This document shows positions 9,056-20,989 of a DNA stretch of 64,000 bases, piece after piece. The stretch comes from Mesodorylaimus sp. YZB2_4 (lineage: Eukaryota; Nematoda; Enoplea; Dorylaimida; Dorylaimidae), in assembly GCA_030248295.1 (NCBI GenBank), contig JASANH010000938.1:62001-126000 (forward strand), read 5' to 3'. How positions within the stretch are numbered: position 1 is the first letter of the stretch; every line of letters begins with the position of its first letter. Below the pieces are notes generated by a model. That model did not search any database. It worked only from the letters and a program-made list of their open reading frames with translations, and was not told where the DNA came from. The translations under genes and the position numbers were made by a program.

Positions 9056-11465
9056 TCACACTCTGACTACAGAGCAAGGCACGACTGGTTCCTCCAAGTC
9101 TGATCTGCGAGGCAAGCATTGAAGGCATTGGATAAGCACTCGACGAGTGTCCTGGGGAAGTATCACGTCGTCCACCCAGAGGTGACTGGCAGCGTGTAGA
9201 GCAGAACATTGATCAGGATCGAACAAATTCTCAGAATCGGTTGCGATCGAGGAGGTAGGTCGACTGATGCCCATGGACGCCTTCGGCCACATGAACGAAA
9301 ATGCGGGATTGAATGAACGACCGCACTGAAAACCGGAAGCACGAGTCAGCATCAAGAGGAATCTATGGAAAATCTATGGAAAAACTGCTTTCATCCAAAC
9401 CCAAATAGCTGGGTCAAGAAAGACGAGTCTGCCCTAGCTCCCCAATACTGCTTATTTACCTCCTTGACGCTCCAATCTTTCGAACTGCTCGACTGATACG
9501 GAGACTGGGGCGAGAGATTAGCGATGAGTCATCCAACTCACGCACAGACCCACAAGCTGGGGGCTCGGGCGCGAGACGTCCCGCTTGGCTGTCTGAGAGG
9601 GACTACTTACTGTTAGACAAGGTTGTATGGCTCAGGTGCGTACCTAGATGGCCTTGTACAAAAAATTTTGTAACGCAACGAAAAATACGGCCCTCCTTCA
9701 AATTTGTCATGTCCGACAACTAAAAACTTTCGAGACTAATCCAGGTAGCTCAATTTTCCAGGTGCATGCAGCGCAATGCTTTTAGTGCAGCCGCCAATCA
9801 TCCTCTCATATGGTGCCAGCGCATCCCAGTCCAACTACAAATTCAAAACTAATACGCACCAACGCGAAGTAATCGCAACCGAAGCAGTCCCCAACATTGA
9901 CAGTGATTTTCCAACAGTTCGACGTGGCCACCGCAGACATCAAGGCAGCCACTGACCGCAAGGTCTTCGCCGACTCGATCGCATCTTCCGCCTCGAGCCA
10001 TCCATCGTGTCTGGAATTCTGGAAGAACAACATTGGCACCCTTCGATTATCGCACATTTGCACAAATTGGCACGTTTTGTGTGCGGAACGTTCGTCTATC
10101 GATGATCCAGTAGCCGCCACTACGCCAACCAGACGACCGCCCAATCTGCCGGATCCGACAATCAATGAGGATCCGTAATACTGGCGGAATTCACGGAATC
10201 GACTCCCGTCCAGGATGCGACTCAGCAAACGATACACTAGCAGACTGCCCTCGCCGTCGATGCCAGTCAGTTCGGAAGGAGAGAAGAGAGGATCTTCGAC
10301 TGATTCAGGCGCGGAAGATGCGAACACATTGGGATCGTCTTCTGACAACGACTCGACGATGTCGCGGCACATCGCAAATGCCGTGTGCTCGTTTTCAGCA
10401 AAGTAGTCTGTGCAGCCGCTGGTCCTAAAACAAAAACGAGTCAGTTGCCGCCAGTTCTGATAACAAACAGCAGCATACTCACTTGCAATGCAAGGTAGCA
10501 CCACCCAGCTCCTCACTCGTGACTTCTTCGCCCAACGCCGCACGTACTAGTGGCGGGCCACCTAAGAAAACTGAACCAATTCGATCCACAATGACGGCAT
10601 CATCGGCCATGGTTGGAATGTAAGCTGCACCAGCAGTGCAACTTCCGCAAACCAGCGCAATTTGAGCTATGCCCATCGAGCCCATTACCGCTTCGTTGTA
10701 AAAGACTCGGCCGCCGTGGTTCTTGTCGGGAAAAATGTCACGCTAAACAGAAAAGAGATCGTCACGGCTGTTCGAAAAGCGATGACAGCGCGCGAAATTA
10801 CCTAGGATGGTCAAATTACCAAGTTCAAGCCCAGACACCAACTCATATGACCTCTCGCAACACGCATAATCACTTGATTAGCAAGACTGGGCACACGCCC
10901 CTACCTGTAAAGGCAAAAAGGCGCCGCCGCTATCCACCACGTAAATACAAGGCATCCGTAATGTTTGAGCGATTTCTTGCCCTCGCAACTGTTTCTTGAC
11001 AGTAATGGGATAAACCGTTCCTCCTTTTACTGTTGCATCGTTGGCTAAAATAACACATCGTCGTCCCCTAATTAGGCCTATTCCAGCTACTACTCCAGCC
11101 GACGGTACTTCTCCGTATTCCAAACCAACGCATCCCGCCAATGCGCCGAATTCGAAAAAATTCTTTTCTTCCGGTTGATCCAACAATAATTTCAGACGAT
11201 CACGAACCAACAACTTCTTGTTTATCTCGGTATGCCTCTTTATTGCCCGCTCACCACCACCCGCTCGAGCCTTGGCCTTGTATTCTTGCACTGCATTAGA
11301 GAGAACGATATTGCGCCTATAAGTCGCGGCGTATTGACTGGAAACAGTGTCTACGAATCCGTCGAGAATCGGAAACCGATCGTCGGACGCGATTGAAAAC
11401 GGTCGCATGGAAAATAGAGGCAGGCGTTTACTGAGGCGAGAAAACCGATCTAGCAAAATACGCAT
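9056..11465 (-). CDS. Methylcrotonyl-CoA carboxylase beta-subunit-like, divergent C-terminal half
   Basis: Four exons (11465-10905, 10742-10483, 10424-9860, 9325-9056) give 551 residues, close to the usual ~560. An Arg-rich amphipathic leader suggests mitochondrial import. The N-terminal carboxyltransferase half is well kept: [66 protein letters not shown] and [14 protein letters not shown]. The C-terminal half is eroded. The Gly-rich GSYGAGNYGMCGRAY block of the family reads [16 protein letters not shown], the MGGEQAA block is missing, and about 30 residues are deleted before the end. Normal MCCC2 joins the biotin-bearing alpha subunit in mitochondrial leucine breakdown. Whether this copy is active is doubtful. 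Membership of the family is secure; the exact orthology is inferred. Confidence 0.85.
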
Positions 11466-12013
11466 TTTGGATGCATAATATGAAAACCTTAGGTTCGGCT
11501 ACCGTTACTATGCGCGACTTGTCGCCGAATATCAGTACAGCACCGTACCGGATTGGTTGATAGCTCGATATCACCGGGGCTACATCGTCGTATAGTGAAA
11601 ATCTTTGGCGCCTTTTAGCAGACAAATGTTACTTCTTACTTCATTTAGCGGTATATTCAAAATGACTTACTAGTTTACTGTACTATACAGCTGAATCTTA
11701 ACTGTCGACCGTCTCGAGTTACCCTTGGCTGTTCATGATTTTAAAAAATCGACGCGATGTTGAAGTTCCTTTGATATCATCTCTGTTTTTCCTCGTCCCT
11801 GGTGATATACAGTTTACTGTTTTCGTTTGAGGTATACAACGCATTCTAATCGTCCCTGCTGCAGAGACCAGCACGTAAAGTAGTTGTTCCAATTTTACTA
11901 GACTGGTTAGCAAAAATTGCTAACTGTTTTTGCACGACTGGCTCACTTTTCAAATAAGCATGGAGTGGTCAAGTGTCATTACAGTACACTGTCACACGGT
12001 ATCACAGAAATAA
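11466..12013. other. Intergenic, MCCC2-like upstream region
   Basis: This stretch lies between the MCCC2-like start and the stop of the next minus-strand gene. No coding frame is supported. It should hold the MCCC2-like promoter and the 3' UTR of the secreted-protein gene. Confidence 0.45.
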
Positions 12014-12831
12014 TTAATCCGTACAGTCGCCCTTGCACAAGCATGCTGTTACATCCCTCATTCCAAGGAAGACTGGGTAGTTGGAGCAGCCTTCTTCATT
12101 CCAGTTTTGACCAGCAAGTGAGATCAAGGCTGGAGGGGCTCCCTTTCGAATCGTAGCCACTTCGCCCTTGTGTTGTTCCACTGAAATAAAGAGGAAGTTG
12201 GTGATCATCTGGCACAGAGCTCTCCAGTTCATATGCACAGGGTGTCAATGTTGATGGGAAATGTGCGATATGTTGGGGCCAACGGGTGGCATCCCTTTTT
12301 TGCCCCCCGCTGAGCAAAGTCAAAATCGCCAAGGTCAATGGACCTCCCTTCAGACGCTCACATGTGAACAAGGCCAAAACTGAGTGAATACTTACTCATG
12401 GTCTTAATATCTCCTAGTCCGGCAAACTGGAGAATGCTGAAGAAAGCGCCGGGCACTTTCTTTGGGTCGTCGACCGTACCAGTAATCTTGGTGCAGAATT
12501 CCACATTTTTATCATACGAGGTTGGCGTGCAGTCGGTACCTTTGCCAGTGCACACTCCGCAGTTAACTTTTCCAGGCTTTGGAGGAGGCGTCGTGGTTTG
12601 GGCAGGGGTCGGTGTCGGTGTCGGAGAAGGCTTGGGGGTCGTGGGCTTTGGAGTCTTCTCTTTCTTGCCTTTAGGCGTGGTGCCAGCGCCTGGAGTAGGA
12701 GTCGCTGCTGGTGTGGATGTAGCTCCTGGGGCTCCAGCGGCAACTGCCGCTTTAGCATTGGCGTTGACGTTGGCTTGAGCATTGACCAAGGCACAGCCCA
12801 ACAAAAGAACGGAGACCAATCTGACCAACAT
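12014..12831 (-). CDS. Secreted protein with Thr/Pro/Lys linker and C-terminal Cys-rich domain
   Basis: Two exons (12831-12396, 12180-12014) join in phase to give 200 residues. The N-terminus is a clear signal peptide, MLVRLVSVLLLGCALVNAQA. Next comes an Ala/Asn stretch and a mucin-like linker of TP and KP repeats (for example TPKPTTPKPSPTPTPTP). The last ~105 residues carry eight cysteines: CGVC, TDC, EFC, EGC, TAC, LC and GDC. I do not recognise the domain; the spacing is reminiscent of small disulfide-bonded extracellular modules but matches no family I can name. The start was chosen at the second ATG because it places the hydrophobic core correctly. It is likely a matrix, cuticle or mucus component (inference). 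Confidence 0.75.
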
Positions 12832-14013
12832 TCTCAAAATAAGTCGACAGAGCAAAAGTTCAGCTGCAAGTACACTCGACCAGTCACTGAGTACAATCTA
12901 ACAGGGGAAGGAGAGTTGAGATTTTCTACTCATCCCAGCATAGGTTTGCAGGATAAATTCTGGCTGCGGAGGTTGAGCGAGGCAACGTTACCAAAACTGG
13001 TTTCAATACAAAATTCGCCTACTCGCTGCGTAAAGCTTTCAAAGACGACGAAAACACGAGGGCGTGAAGAAATGCATTTGTCTTATTATGGCCGTAGACG
13101 ACTCCCACATGCACACTAGCCGCCCTAACAGATACGGCCGCATGTGAGGTAAGAAACAGGCAACAATACATTGTACTATATGTATCCTGGTCTTCATTCC
13201 ATTTTTGATCACGTTACCTCTTTTTCTAACCGTAGGCGATGAAAACTTGTGTGACGTTGTTGTGACTTGGTTAGTGACACACCACATGACTGGACCCACA
13301 CAGTACCGGTACGACGCGCCTAAGTCAATTCATCGATCTCGTGAGTGAATTGATTGCACTCGTCGGACCGTCGTGCCCAGGCGAACACCCTCTGGTAGAG
13401 AGGCATCAGCCTGGCTCATAGTGAGTTGTTGAGTATAGAACGGGTTGCAGATGGAAGACGCAAAGGGGTAAGCAACATTCTTGAGGTCAGGTCATACACA
13501 GGCAGAAGACTATTAAGGATACCTGAATGAACCATAGTTTTTAGGAAAACTTTAGTGCTTGCTGTCGGAAAGATGGTTTCTGGAAAAAGTTGGGTCTCCA
13601 GCGCCTGAAAATATTTCTGGTGAGTTGGGACTTAAAATAACATCATGTTCATGTTCTACCGCATCACTAAAGGCTATGCGCACTCGAGGGTAAAGGGGCA
13701 CATCATGCACGAAATGCTTTACCAGGCTACGAGCTGCCTCGGCTCGCTCAACATCAGAATGATTGCAAATCCGGTTGCGCAGTCTGGACAGCGAGTCTTC
13801 GTATCACGCTTAAGAACCAAGCATATCGCATCCAGTAAAGCTTTTCGGCCCCTTACACTTCGCTCTTGCTACTGCTGGTTCGAACTGATGAGAGCAGTAC
13901 TAGGCCACTATTCGTGATACAAAACCTCAATGACCCTCATGATGTCACAAAAACTCAATGGGTTGTACGAGTTTAGAAATTTGGCCGTTCTCGTCATCGA
14001 CATTAAAATCAAG
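12832..14013. other. Intergenic, nothing recognised
   Basis: It contains the promoter side of the secreted-protein gene. Open frames here (for example 13039-13299 minus) show no family features. Confidence 0.45.
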
Positions 14014-14415
14014 ATGGCTCCTTTCTGTACTTTTATTCTTGTCGTTTTATTTTTGTGGACTCCGTCAACTTTAGCAAAACCAGTCTTGCCTAAAGCCAGA
14101 ATTCGAAAATCTATGGCATATGTGCACGCTTTCACCCCAATTCGTGTCTTATCCCTCCATTTTCTTCGCTTTACACCAAATAAACATTTGGTTGTAGTAA
14201 GCCTGCATCAGCCAAAGCTAACAATGGGGGTAAGCACGCCAGCTCCCATCCCTGTCTCTACTCCAGACCCACTGTCTGAAGGTGCCTGGAGCATTAGTTT
14301 CCTCGGCAATTTTGGGAGGGCTTCTGACCCCAGCAGTGTTCCACAGCCAAGACTCATTGTTTGGCTTCCCGTGAAGCATGGACGGTATCACATGTCACCC
14401 ACGACCCCTGGTTAG
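14014..14415 (+). CDS. Possible small secreted protein, hypothetical
   Basis: The ATG at 14014 opens a 133-residue frame with a convincing signal peptide, MAPFCTFILVVLFLWTPSTL, followed by AKPVLPKARIRK. The basic residues could be processing sites. A donor-like GTAAGC occurs at about 14198, so the true gene may splice away from this frame. No family is recognised. A longer frame begins at 13930 but its first 28 residues look non-coding. It lies in the antisense orientation downstream of Sema5. This is a weak call resting on the signal peptide alone. Confidence 0.3.
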   Translation: MAPFCTFILVVLFLWTPSTLAKPVLPKARIRKSMAYVHAFTPIRVLSLHFLRFTPNKHLVVVSLHQPKLTMGVSTPAPIPVSTPDPLSEGAWSISFLGNFGRASDPSSVPQPRLIVWLPVKHGRYHMSPTTPG

Positions 14416-14813
14416 GAGACGCGAAAACCACACATTTCATTCTATATTCTTCATCACTACACATTCGTGTATGTACAATTCGAAACACCCAGGCAACTCA
14501 ATGATAGACAGCATCCAAACAGATATCTTTCGTACAGGCACGTCATCCTAACTACAGGTTCCACGAGAACCGAGTCCCACAAATTTTAAGTCAACGTGCA
14601 TAAAATTACACGAATTTCCACAGAGATCATTATCGCCACTTGAGCACCGTCCACATCCGCAATAAAATTCCATAAGCCGAGGGTAGCCAATCGCGTATTG
14701 CTAAGTCGAAATTGAAAGAATCGAGTTCATTTAAAAATCTAGCACCAAATTTGATTCCTAGTGAGCACAGCTAATACGAACAACGCAAGAATCAATGCTG
14801 GCCCGATCACGAG

Positions 14814-17800
14814 TTACAAGTAGTCCTTTGTGTTTAGACTCGTCCTCATAGTCCTTTTCAATGTTAGCGATGCCTCCTGGTCTGACAGGCCTTCGTAGTA
14901 ATCATTACCATCCGTGTCCGAGAATCGATTCAACGGATTCAAGGTAATATTTGGCACTGGGTGAATGTTCCTGAGTGAAGGAGGCGGTGTGTAAATGTTC
15001 GATTTCGGGGGCGATAATTCGGGTGGAGCTATTTTGGGTGGTTTCGGTTGTTTCGAACATCCAGCAGTGCCGTTCAATGCACTAAGGGACATAAGGCCGT
15101 TGTTGGTCGCTTTCAATTTTCGTCGCCTATTCAAGCAGAAAATGGCGAGGCAGCCCAAAACGAGGCCACCGACGAATGAAAACACGACACCGAGGATCAA
15201 TCCCAGATTGGATTCGGAGTGTGGGAAACTTCTCGATTCCAAAGCATTGGCTGCAGAAAAGGGAAAATACTGTACGGAATCGACGACCTGAATAAAAAGT
15301 CAAGACTTACTTTTTTCGAAGCACCGTTTCATCTGGGCGTCAGGAGTGCCTTTACAGACGGACGTGGACAAGCACGAACGTATGCGTACTTTCAATCCAA
15401 ATTCACTACACGTGGACCAACTAGTCCAGTCGCCAAAACCGTCTGGAGAATAAAACGGATTGTCAGTATAAATCAAGGTGCAGAGACTTTGTTCCACATA
15501 CCCGATGTGCATCGACCAGCATCGCAAGGAATGGTCTGCACGCGATCCCCAACGCAGTTTCTGGCACTAGGCGAGGACTGGGCACATTGGCGAATCCGTT
15601 GACGGAAACCTTTGCCGCACGTAACGCTGCATTCCGTGTAGTCACTCCAACACGACCAAGATGCTAAATGAGGTAGTACGGGTCAAGACAGGGCGGCTCA
15701 TGAGGATTCAATTCTCACTTACATTCACACGCAAATACATTGCACTGACGAACTTCTTTGGCATGGCCTGAGCAAGGCAGACCACTGCCGGATGGAGCGG
15801 GCTTCGTGCACGATCGTAATCGCCATTGTGTGCCGTTAGTGCCGCAGGGCTGAGTACAGGACGACCAATCTGACCAGTCATTCCAGCCACCATCGACTGC
15901 TCGGAATGCTGGAAGAGATGTCTTCATAAAAGCCGCCGAAACCTGCACAAGCTCCCACTCTTACTTGAGTCAGTACAATCGGCGCCTCCTTGATTGCAAA
16001 TGCGCTCCTCACTTCGGAAATTGGTCATCGACAGGAGACCGGCATTTTCTACGCGAGCTTCGCAGGCTACGCGGTATCGTTTTAGAACGATGGCTCCAGT
16101 CGCGGTCGTGTTGGCTTGAAGCCATGGAGTCCAGCTTGACCAACGGCGCAGCTCTGAAAGGAGTCACAGTTTTACTCCAACTGCATCCAGACCAAAAACT
16201 GCAATGCACGTACCTGGACACTGTTCTATGTTACAAGCCCGGTGCTCCGAATCGCATCCCCCGCAGTCGTTGCCTCCGTAAGCGGGCGTAGGATTATCGC
16301 ATGAACGGATTCGTTTCTGCACACCTCCGTTGCAGGACTTGGAACACGGCTCCCACTCATGCCAGTCACTCCACGATCCATGGACTGGTGGTGGAGTTGG
16401 TTCTAAAGCGATTCACAGAGCCGCCTTACCTAACTTGACTAGACCTGAACCAAAGACACCACTTACCGGGACAGGCGGGCAAATCGCATGCCTCCATCTT
16501 GATATGATTTCCAACACAGACGAGACCACCGAAAGCGGGTGTAGGATTCGAACAGTCGCGTGTTCTCGTTCGAACTGCATTGCCACACGACTTTGTACAA
16601 GCCGACCAATCGCTCCAACTCGTCCAACCACCATGCTCTGAAGTAACAATCCGTTACCGTAATACAAGCCAGCACCAACCAGAACAAATCAACGTACGCG
16701 TGCAATTATTGACTTGCATGGTTGGACCGGCACACGGGGCTCCGCCATTTCTGGGCTTGGGCTTATTGCATAGTCTCTGACGACACAGGCAGCCCTCGCC
16801 CTGCCTCTCTGAGGACAAACGAGGGCACGCAAACCATTGTGACCACTCGTTGAACTGACCATCGACTGAAAAGGCAGAACATTACAAGACGTCGGGGCAC
16901 TGACGTGTGAAGTAGCTCACCAGGGGCAGTCTTGGCACCACATCCGTCAGTATTCTGCTCCCAAGCTTGCATTGATGCGGATCGAGGGGGAGGTGGAGGC
17001 GTGCACAGTTGAGCTTGGTTATCCCAGCCACAATATGGATCCCTGGCATCGAGGCAGTGCCTAAAATAAAATTCAGTGTGATGGTTCGATGCTTTAACGC
17101 ACAGTAAGCGAACTTACTGCTTGCTCTTGTATCGATGACACCGTTGGACATTGATCTTCATAATTCGATCACTGGTTGATAATATCAGAACTCCCTAGAA
17201 TAACCATCCTATAGGACTCGTGCCCTTTCCGTCGTGCCAGCTCAGTCTTACCATTTCGCTGATCAGTTTCACTTCATTCATCCTCATCCCGCGTTCACCT
17301 TGCTGCCACAGCTGGACTACCTCTATTAAACAGGCCTTCTTGCGAGGCGGCATCAGGCTAAACTTTTTCAAAAGGCCGTCCTTGGTCACAACGAAGAGCA
17401 CGTGAGCATCGGCTCCATTGGTCAACGTTACAAGGTCTACTACGATATGCGTGTACCTGGAAATAGACACAGTGTGCCTACTGCCAGCAAGGGTTGACAG
17501 GAAAAGGTTACTTTTCCAGAACACTATCATCCAAGGGTACGCTCGAAATAGGCTGCACGGATTGGTCCATAAGTTGAAACTTTTGAGCCTCAGCCAATGA
17601 CCTGGTCGTGATAGTTGGCCTATCACTTTTTGCTCCTTTGATTTGACACTAAAGAAAACTTCAGTTTGATCTCACCCTAACTGAGAAGCAAACTTGACTT
17701 ACATTGAAATCAGGGTCCTTATTCGGTTCTGTCTGCCAATAGCTATTCAGGCTACTCTGGTGTCTGAACGGGCCGCTGAAGGCTTTTTGCAAAGAGGCCA

Positions 17801-20800
17801 AACTGAACGCGCATATTGCAGAGCCGGATATGCGAGACCTGAAAGACATAAGTCAGCATTGACGAGGAATCGTGATTCGTGTCTATTTTGTCTTGAGCCT
17901 TGCAGCTGCTATGTCTTCCGTTTCCTCCTCCACTGGAGCACCCTACTTTATAATAGTTCATTGCTGCTATCCTGCTGTGACTCGAGTTCTACTTATGTGG
18001 GTACTTCGGTAAGTACCAGTACTCATCGTCAATTTAAGGCACCTACCCCGGCCCCAATGCGATTTATAATCCCATATAACTAGATAGATGAAATCAAAAA
18101 AGACCTACTCGGCAGTCGTAAAAACGGCGTATAATAGACTATGTTCGGGAACGAAATAAACCGATTGTAGGTAATTATAGTCGAATTGTTCATTCGATGC
18201 CGAAGCCGAATAACTGCAGTTCAAACGGGCCTTGGTGAACGTGGTCCACTGAAAACAAGAATAACGAATCGTAAAGAAATGTCTCCTTGACAGTAAACAG
18301 GTTGCGAACGAGCAGACTATAAATGGAGAACAGCCCTAAGGAGTTTTAAAAACATCAAAAAGGCGTAATATCGAGCACTAAGCCAGGTGTCAGCAAGGCA
18401 TCAGACGAAAAAAATCTTTAAGTATTCAACATCCATCATGCACATGTTGTATTCGTGTGCCGAGTGTCAAAGCATGATTGAGCACGTAGACTCGAAAAAG
18501 AACGGTTTTTTGTATGCTCATCCAAAAAGGCACTGCCTGCCAGTCCTATCCTCCATATGGCATATCACTTTTTGAAATCTGTAGCCTCGAGGATGTGTGC
18601 AGAAGAAACGATCCCGCCAAAAAGCTGCACTTAAAAATACGAGACCTAAAATACAACGACCCCTCAAAAAAAAGGGAAGATCATACCTGGTCTTGAAGCA
18701 ATATATCACCACCGACGTCGTTCTTGCAAACGCGACCCACCCGGGAATAGACCGTCTAAAAACGAGAACATTCATAAATAATGTCATTTGCCATCTGCTG
18801 GTACATGATTCTATTACACAATAGGGGATGTTGTAGACTAAATTAGGGTCATAAATATGGTTCTTTGAAGGTGCCATGGGCTGGCCAGCTGATCTGTGCT
18901 TGGGTCGAGGAAGAATGATGAGCCCAAGTGATGCCCGAGGGTCAGTACCCTTCCCAGCTCACAAGTATGCACAGTATGAAAGGATTTCATACCTTTCCAC
19001 CACATTGAGTAGCTTCCAACGGTGTTTCTCGAAAGAAGAAATAAATGAAATTCCCGATTTCCATTGCTCCCACAAAGTTCGGATCTGAAACATAAGACAT
19101 TCAAAAACTATATCGAGCACAACAAATATCAACTCACCATTCAACCATCGACTGTTGGCCTTGGGTGTGCGCAATATACGATTGCCCGGGATCATTCTCA
19201 GGAGACTGGTATCGTGGCCAGCGAAATCAGTGACCACGCCAGTGTACAAATCACCGTCGTCCGTCATGACGTATGTGTTGCTGTAGTTGGGGCTGTAGGG
19301 GGCGTATCCGATTCCACTGAATGCGTCCTTTTTATCGAAGTTCAGTTCAGTTGTCTGAAATGGTAAGACCAACGTCAGAGACCGAGGTATTGGCGGGACG
19401 TGGACACTTACCCTTCTCCAGGTACACATAGGGTAGTAGGCGTTGGTCCCGCATATCAGAATACGGTCATCTCGAAGAGACAACAGACGAACAAAATTGT
19501 GACAATCAGCCTGTAACGCACGATCGATCAATCACCGTCATCTCAACTACAAGGTGTGTCAATTCAAAAAACCCATCATACCTCCGTTTGGCCTTTCATT
19601 TGACACATGCCAATGTCTGCCTGGCTGGCCGGCCAATCGAATCGTTCCAATATGCTCAAATCGAGAATGCTCAATCGAAGCACTAGATCCCTAGAGACAT
19701 AAGAATGACATGTATTTGCCGTTCATGTTTGCTGGGTGCTGTTCGTAAATAGGCGAGTCCAATCTGCATGCATAATCTTTTCCTATCTGAGCATCCTAAG
19801 CGCGGGGAAAATTGCCTCAAAACAGATTGAGCCCAGATGTTAACGATAACATTCGAATGTGGCCATGGTCTCGAGTTTAACACTAGTGCCGCCAAGCCGA
19901 CGTCAGCCTTTTCAAATCGAGCATCGACACTAAGATTGCAATCTTAGCTGGCCATTACGCATGTGTTTTGGTTTATAAAATCATTTCCAGGGTGCTTAGG
20001 GCGAACACGATGCCAAATGAATGACTATGCAAAGACGATTCGAAATTAAAACCAGCGTTAAGCAGCTGCGGCATGTGCAAATGCAACGATTTCCTTTCCA
20101 TGTCAAGGAGCTACAGTTGACACGCGACACACGAAACTGAAGACAAAGAATGGCAGAAGTTTTCGCACGCCATTTCAGCTGCCGAATGCGGCGGGCGGTA
20201 GCGCGTGTCTTTTTATTAGCTCATCAATCAAAGACTGGTCAAATTTAACACGAACCCCGAGCCAAATCCGAGGACTGTCGCGCGCTATCGAGTGTTGTTA
20301 CAAATCGAGTGTGACTGATTGCGGACATGTGCAACAAAGGTGACGCCACCACAATTCGCACTGACTCGTGCCATGGGAAAAAAGCCATCTGTTTGTGACA
20401 AAATGCAAATCAAAGGACTGTAAGCATGTTATACAAGGGAGCCAACCAGTCCTGCTAAAGGCTCAATGAGTATGTCAACAGAAAATACTCGTTTGCTGTC
20501 TACTGTATGCCTGCTCTGATCGCTACCAAATCTAACCCTGGTCGCCGTTCGGCATGAAGTCCTCATGTCACCCTGCTTTTCTGCTCACATATCCACCACA
20601 CGCGACAGAAACTGTCCGATGACTTATGCTGTAGCTCTAAGCACCTCGAGACACCTCCCTGGCCCTGCACGTACACTTACCTCGCCCCGACAATGATCTG
20701 TTTCCTCTGGGAATCGATGACCAACGGCCGAAAATCGCTGACGTCCGCCACGTTTAGTGATTGTACTGATTTCATTGCTTCTAAATCAAAAATACTTAAA

Positions 20801-20989
20801 CCACAGTTCTTTCGCGCGATCTTATTTCTCGCACTTACCCTCAAAGGTGACACGGACAAAATCATCATAGCGATCAAAATTTTGTACCGTCATTGCTCCA
20901 TCACCCAAAATGACATCGCTCGCATGAACGTTTGACCAATGGATCACAAGCAGTTGGCACAAGGCCAATAGAAGACACGGATCATTCAT
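14814..20989 (-). CDS. Class-5 semaphorin (sema, PSI, seven TSP1 repeats, TM)
   Basis: I resolve 21 coding exons in consistent phase (1101 residues): 20989-20839, 20780-20681, 19690-19582, 19510-19412, 19354-19138, 19084-18993, 18755-18687, 18248-18109, 17838-17703, 17648-17512, 17456-17252, 17194-17118, 17060-16921, 16865-16698, 16637-16467, 16402-16214, 16153-15965, 15908-15723, 15663-15502, 15442-15311, 15250-14814. The signal peptide precedes a sema domain (about 50-500) with GTNAYYPMC, DDGDLYTG, WLNDPNFVGAM and SRVGRVCKNDVGG. PSI is about 510-557 (DPYCGWDN). Seven TSP1-type repeats follow (558-956), one exon each; repeat 4 is the atypical class-5 form. TM is about 972-995, then a 106-residue tail. 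Sema5 guides axons through plexins and glycosaminoglycans. An acceptor just upstream of the ATG implies a 5' UTR intron. Confidence 0.95.

Noticed and set aside
16500..16600. B-box-like GATTCGAAC in a Sema5 exon
   Set aside because: It lies in a conserved TSP1 coding exon and has no A box at the right distance.
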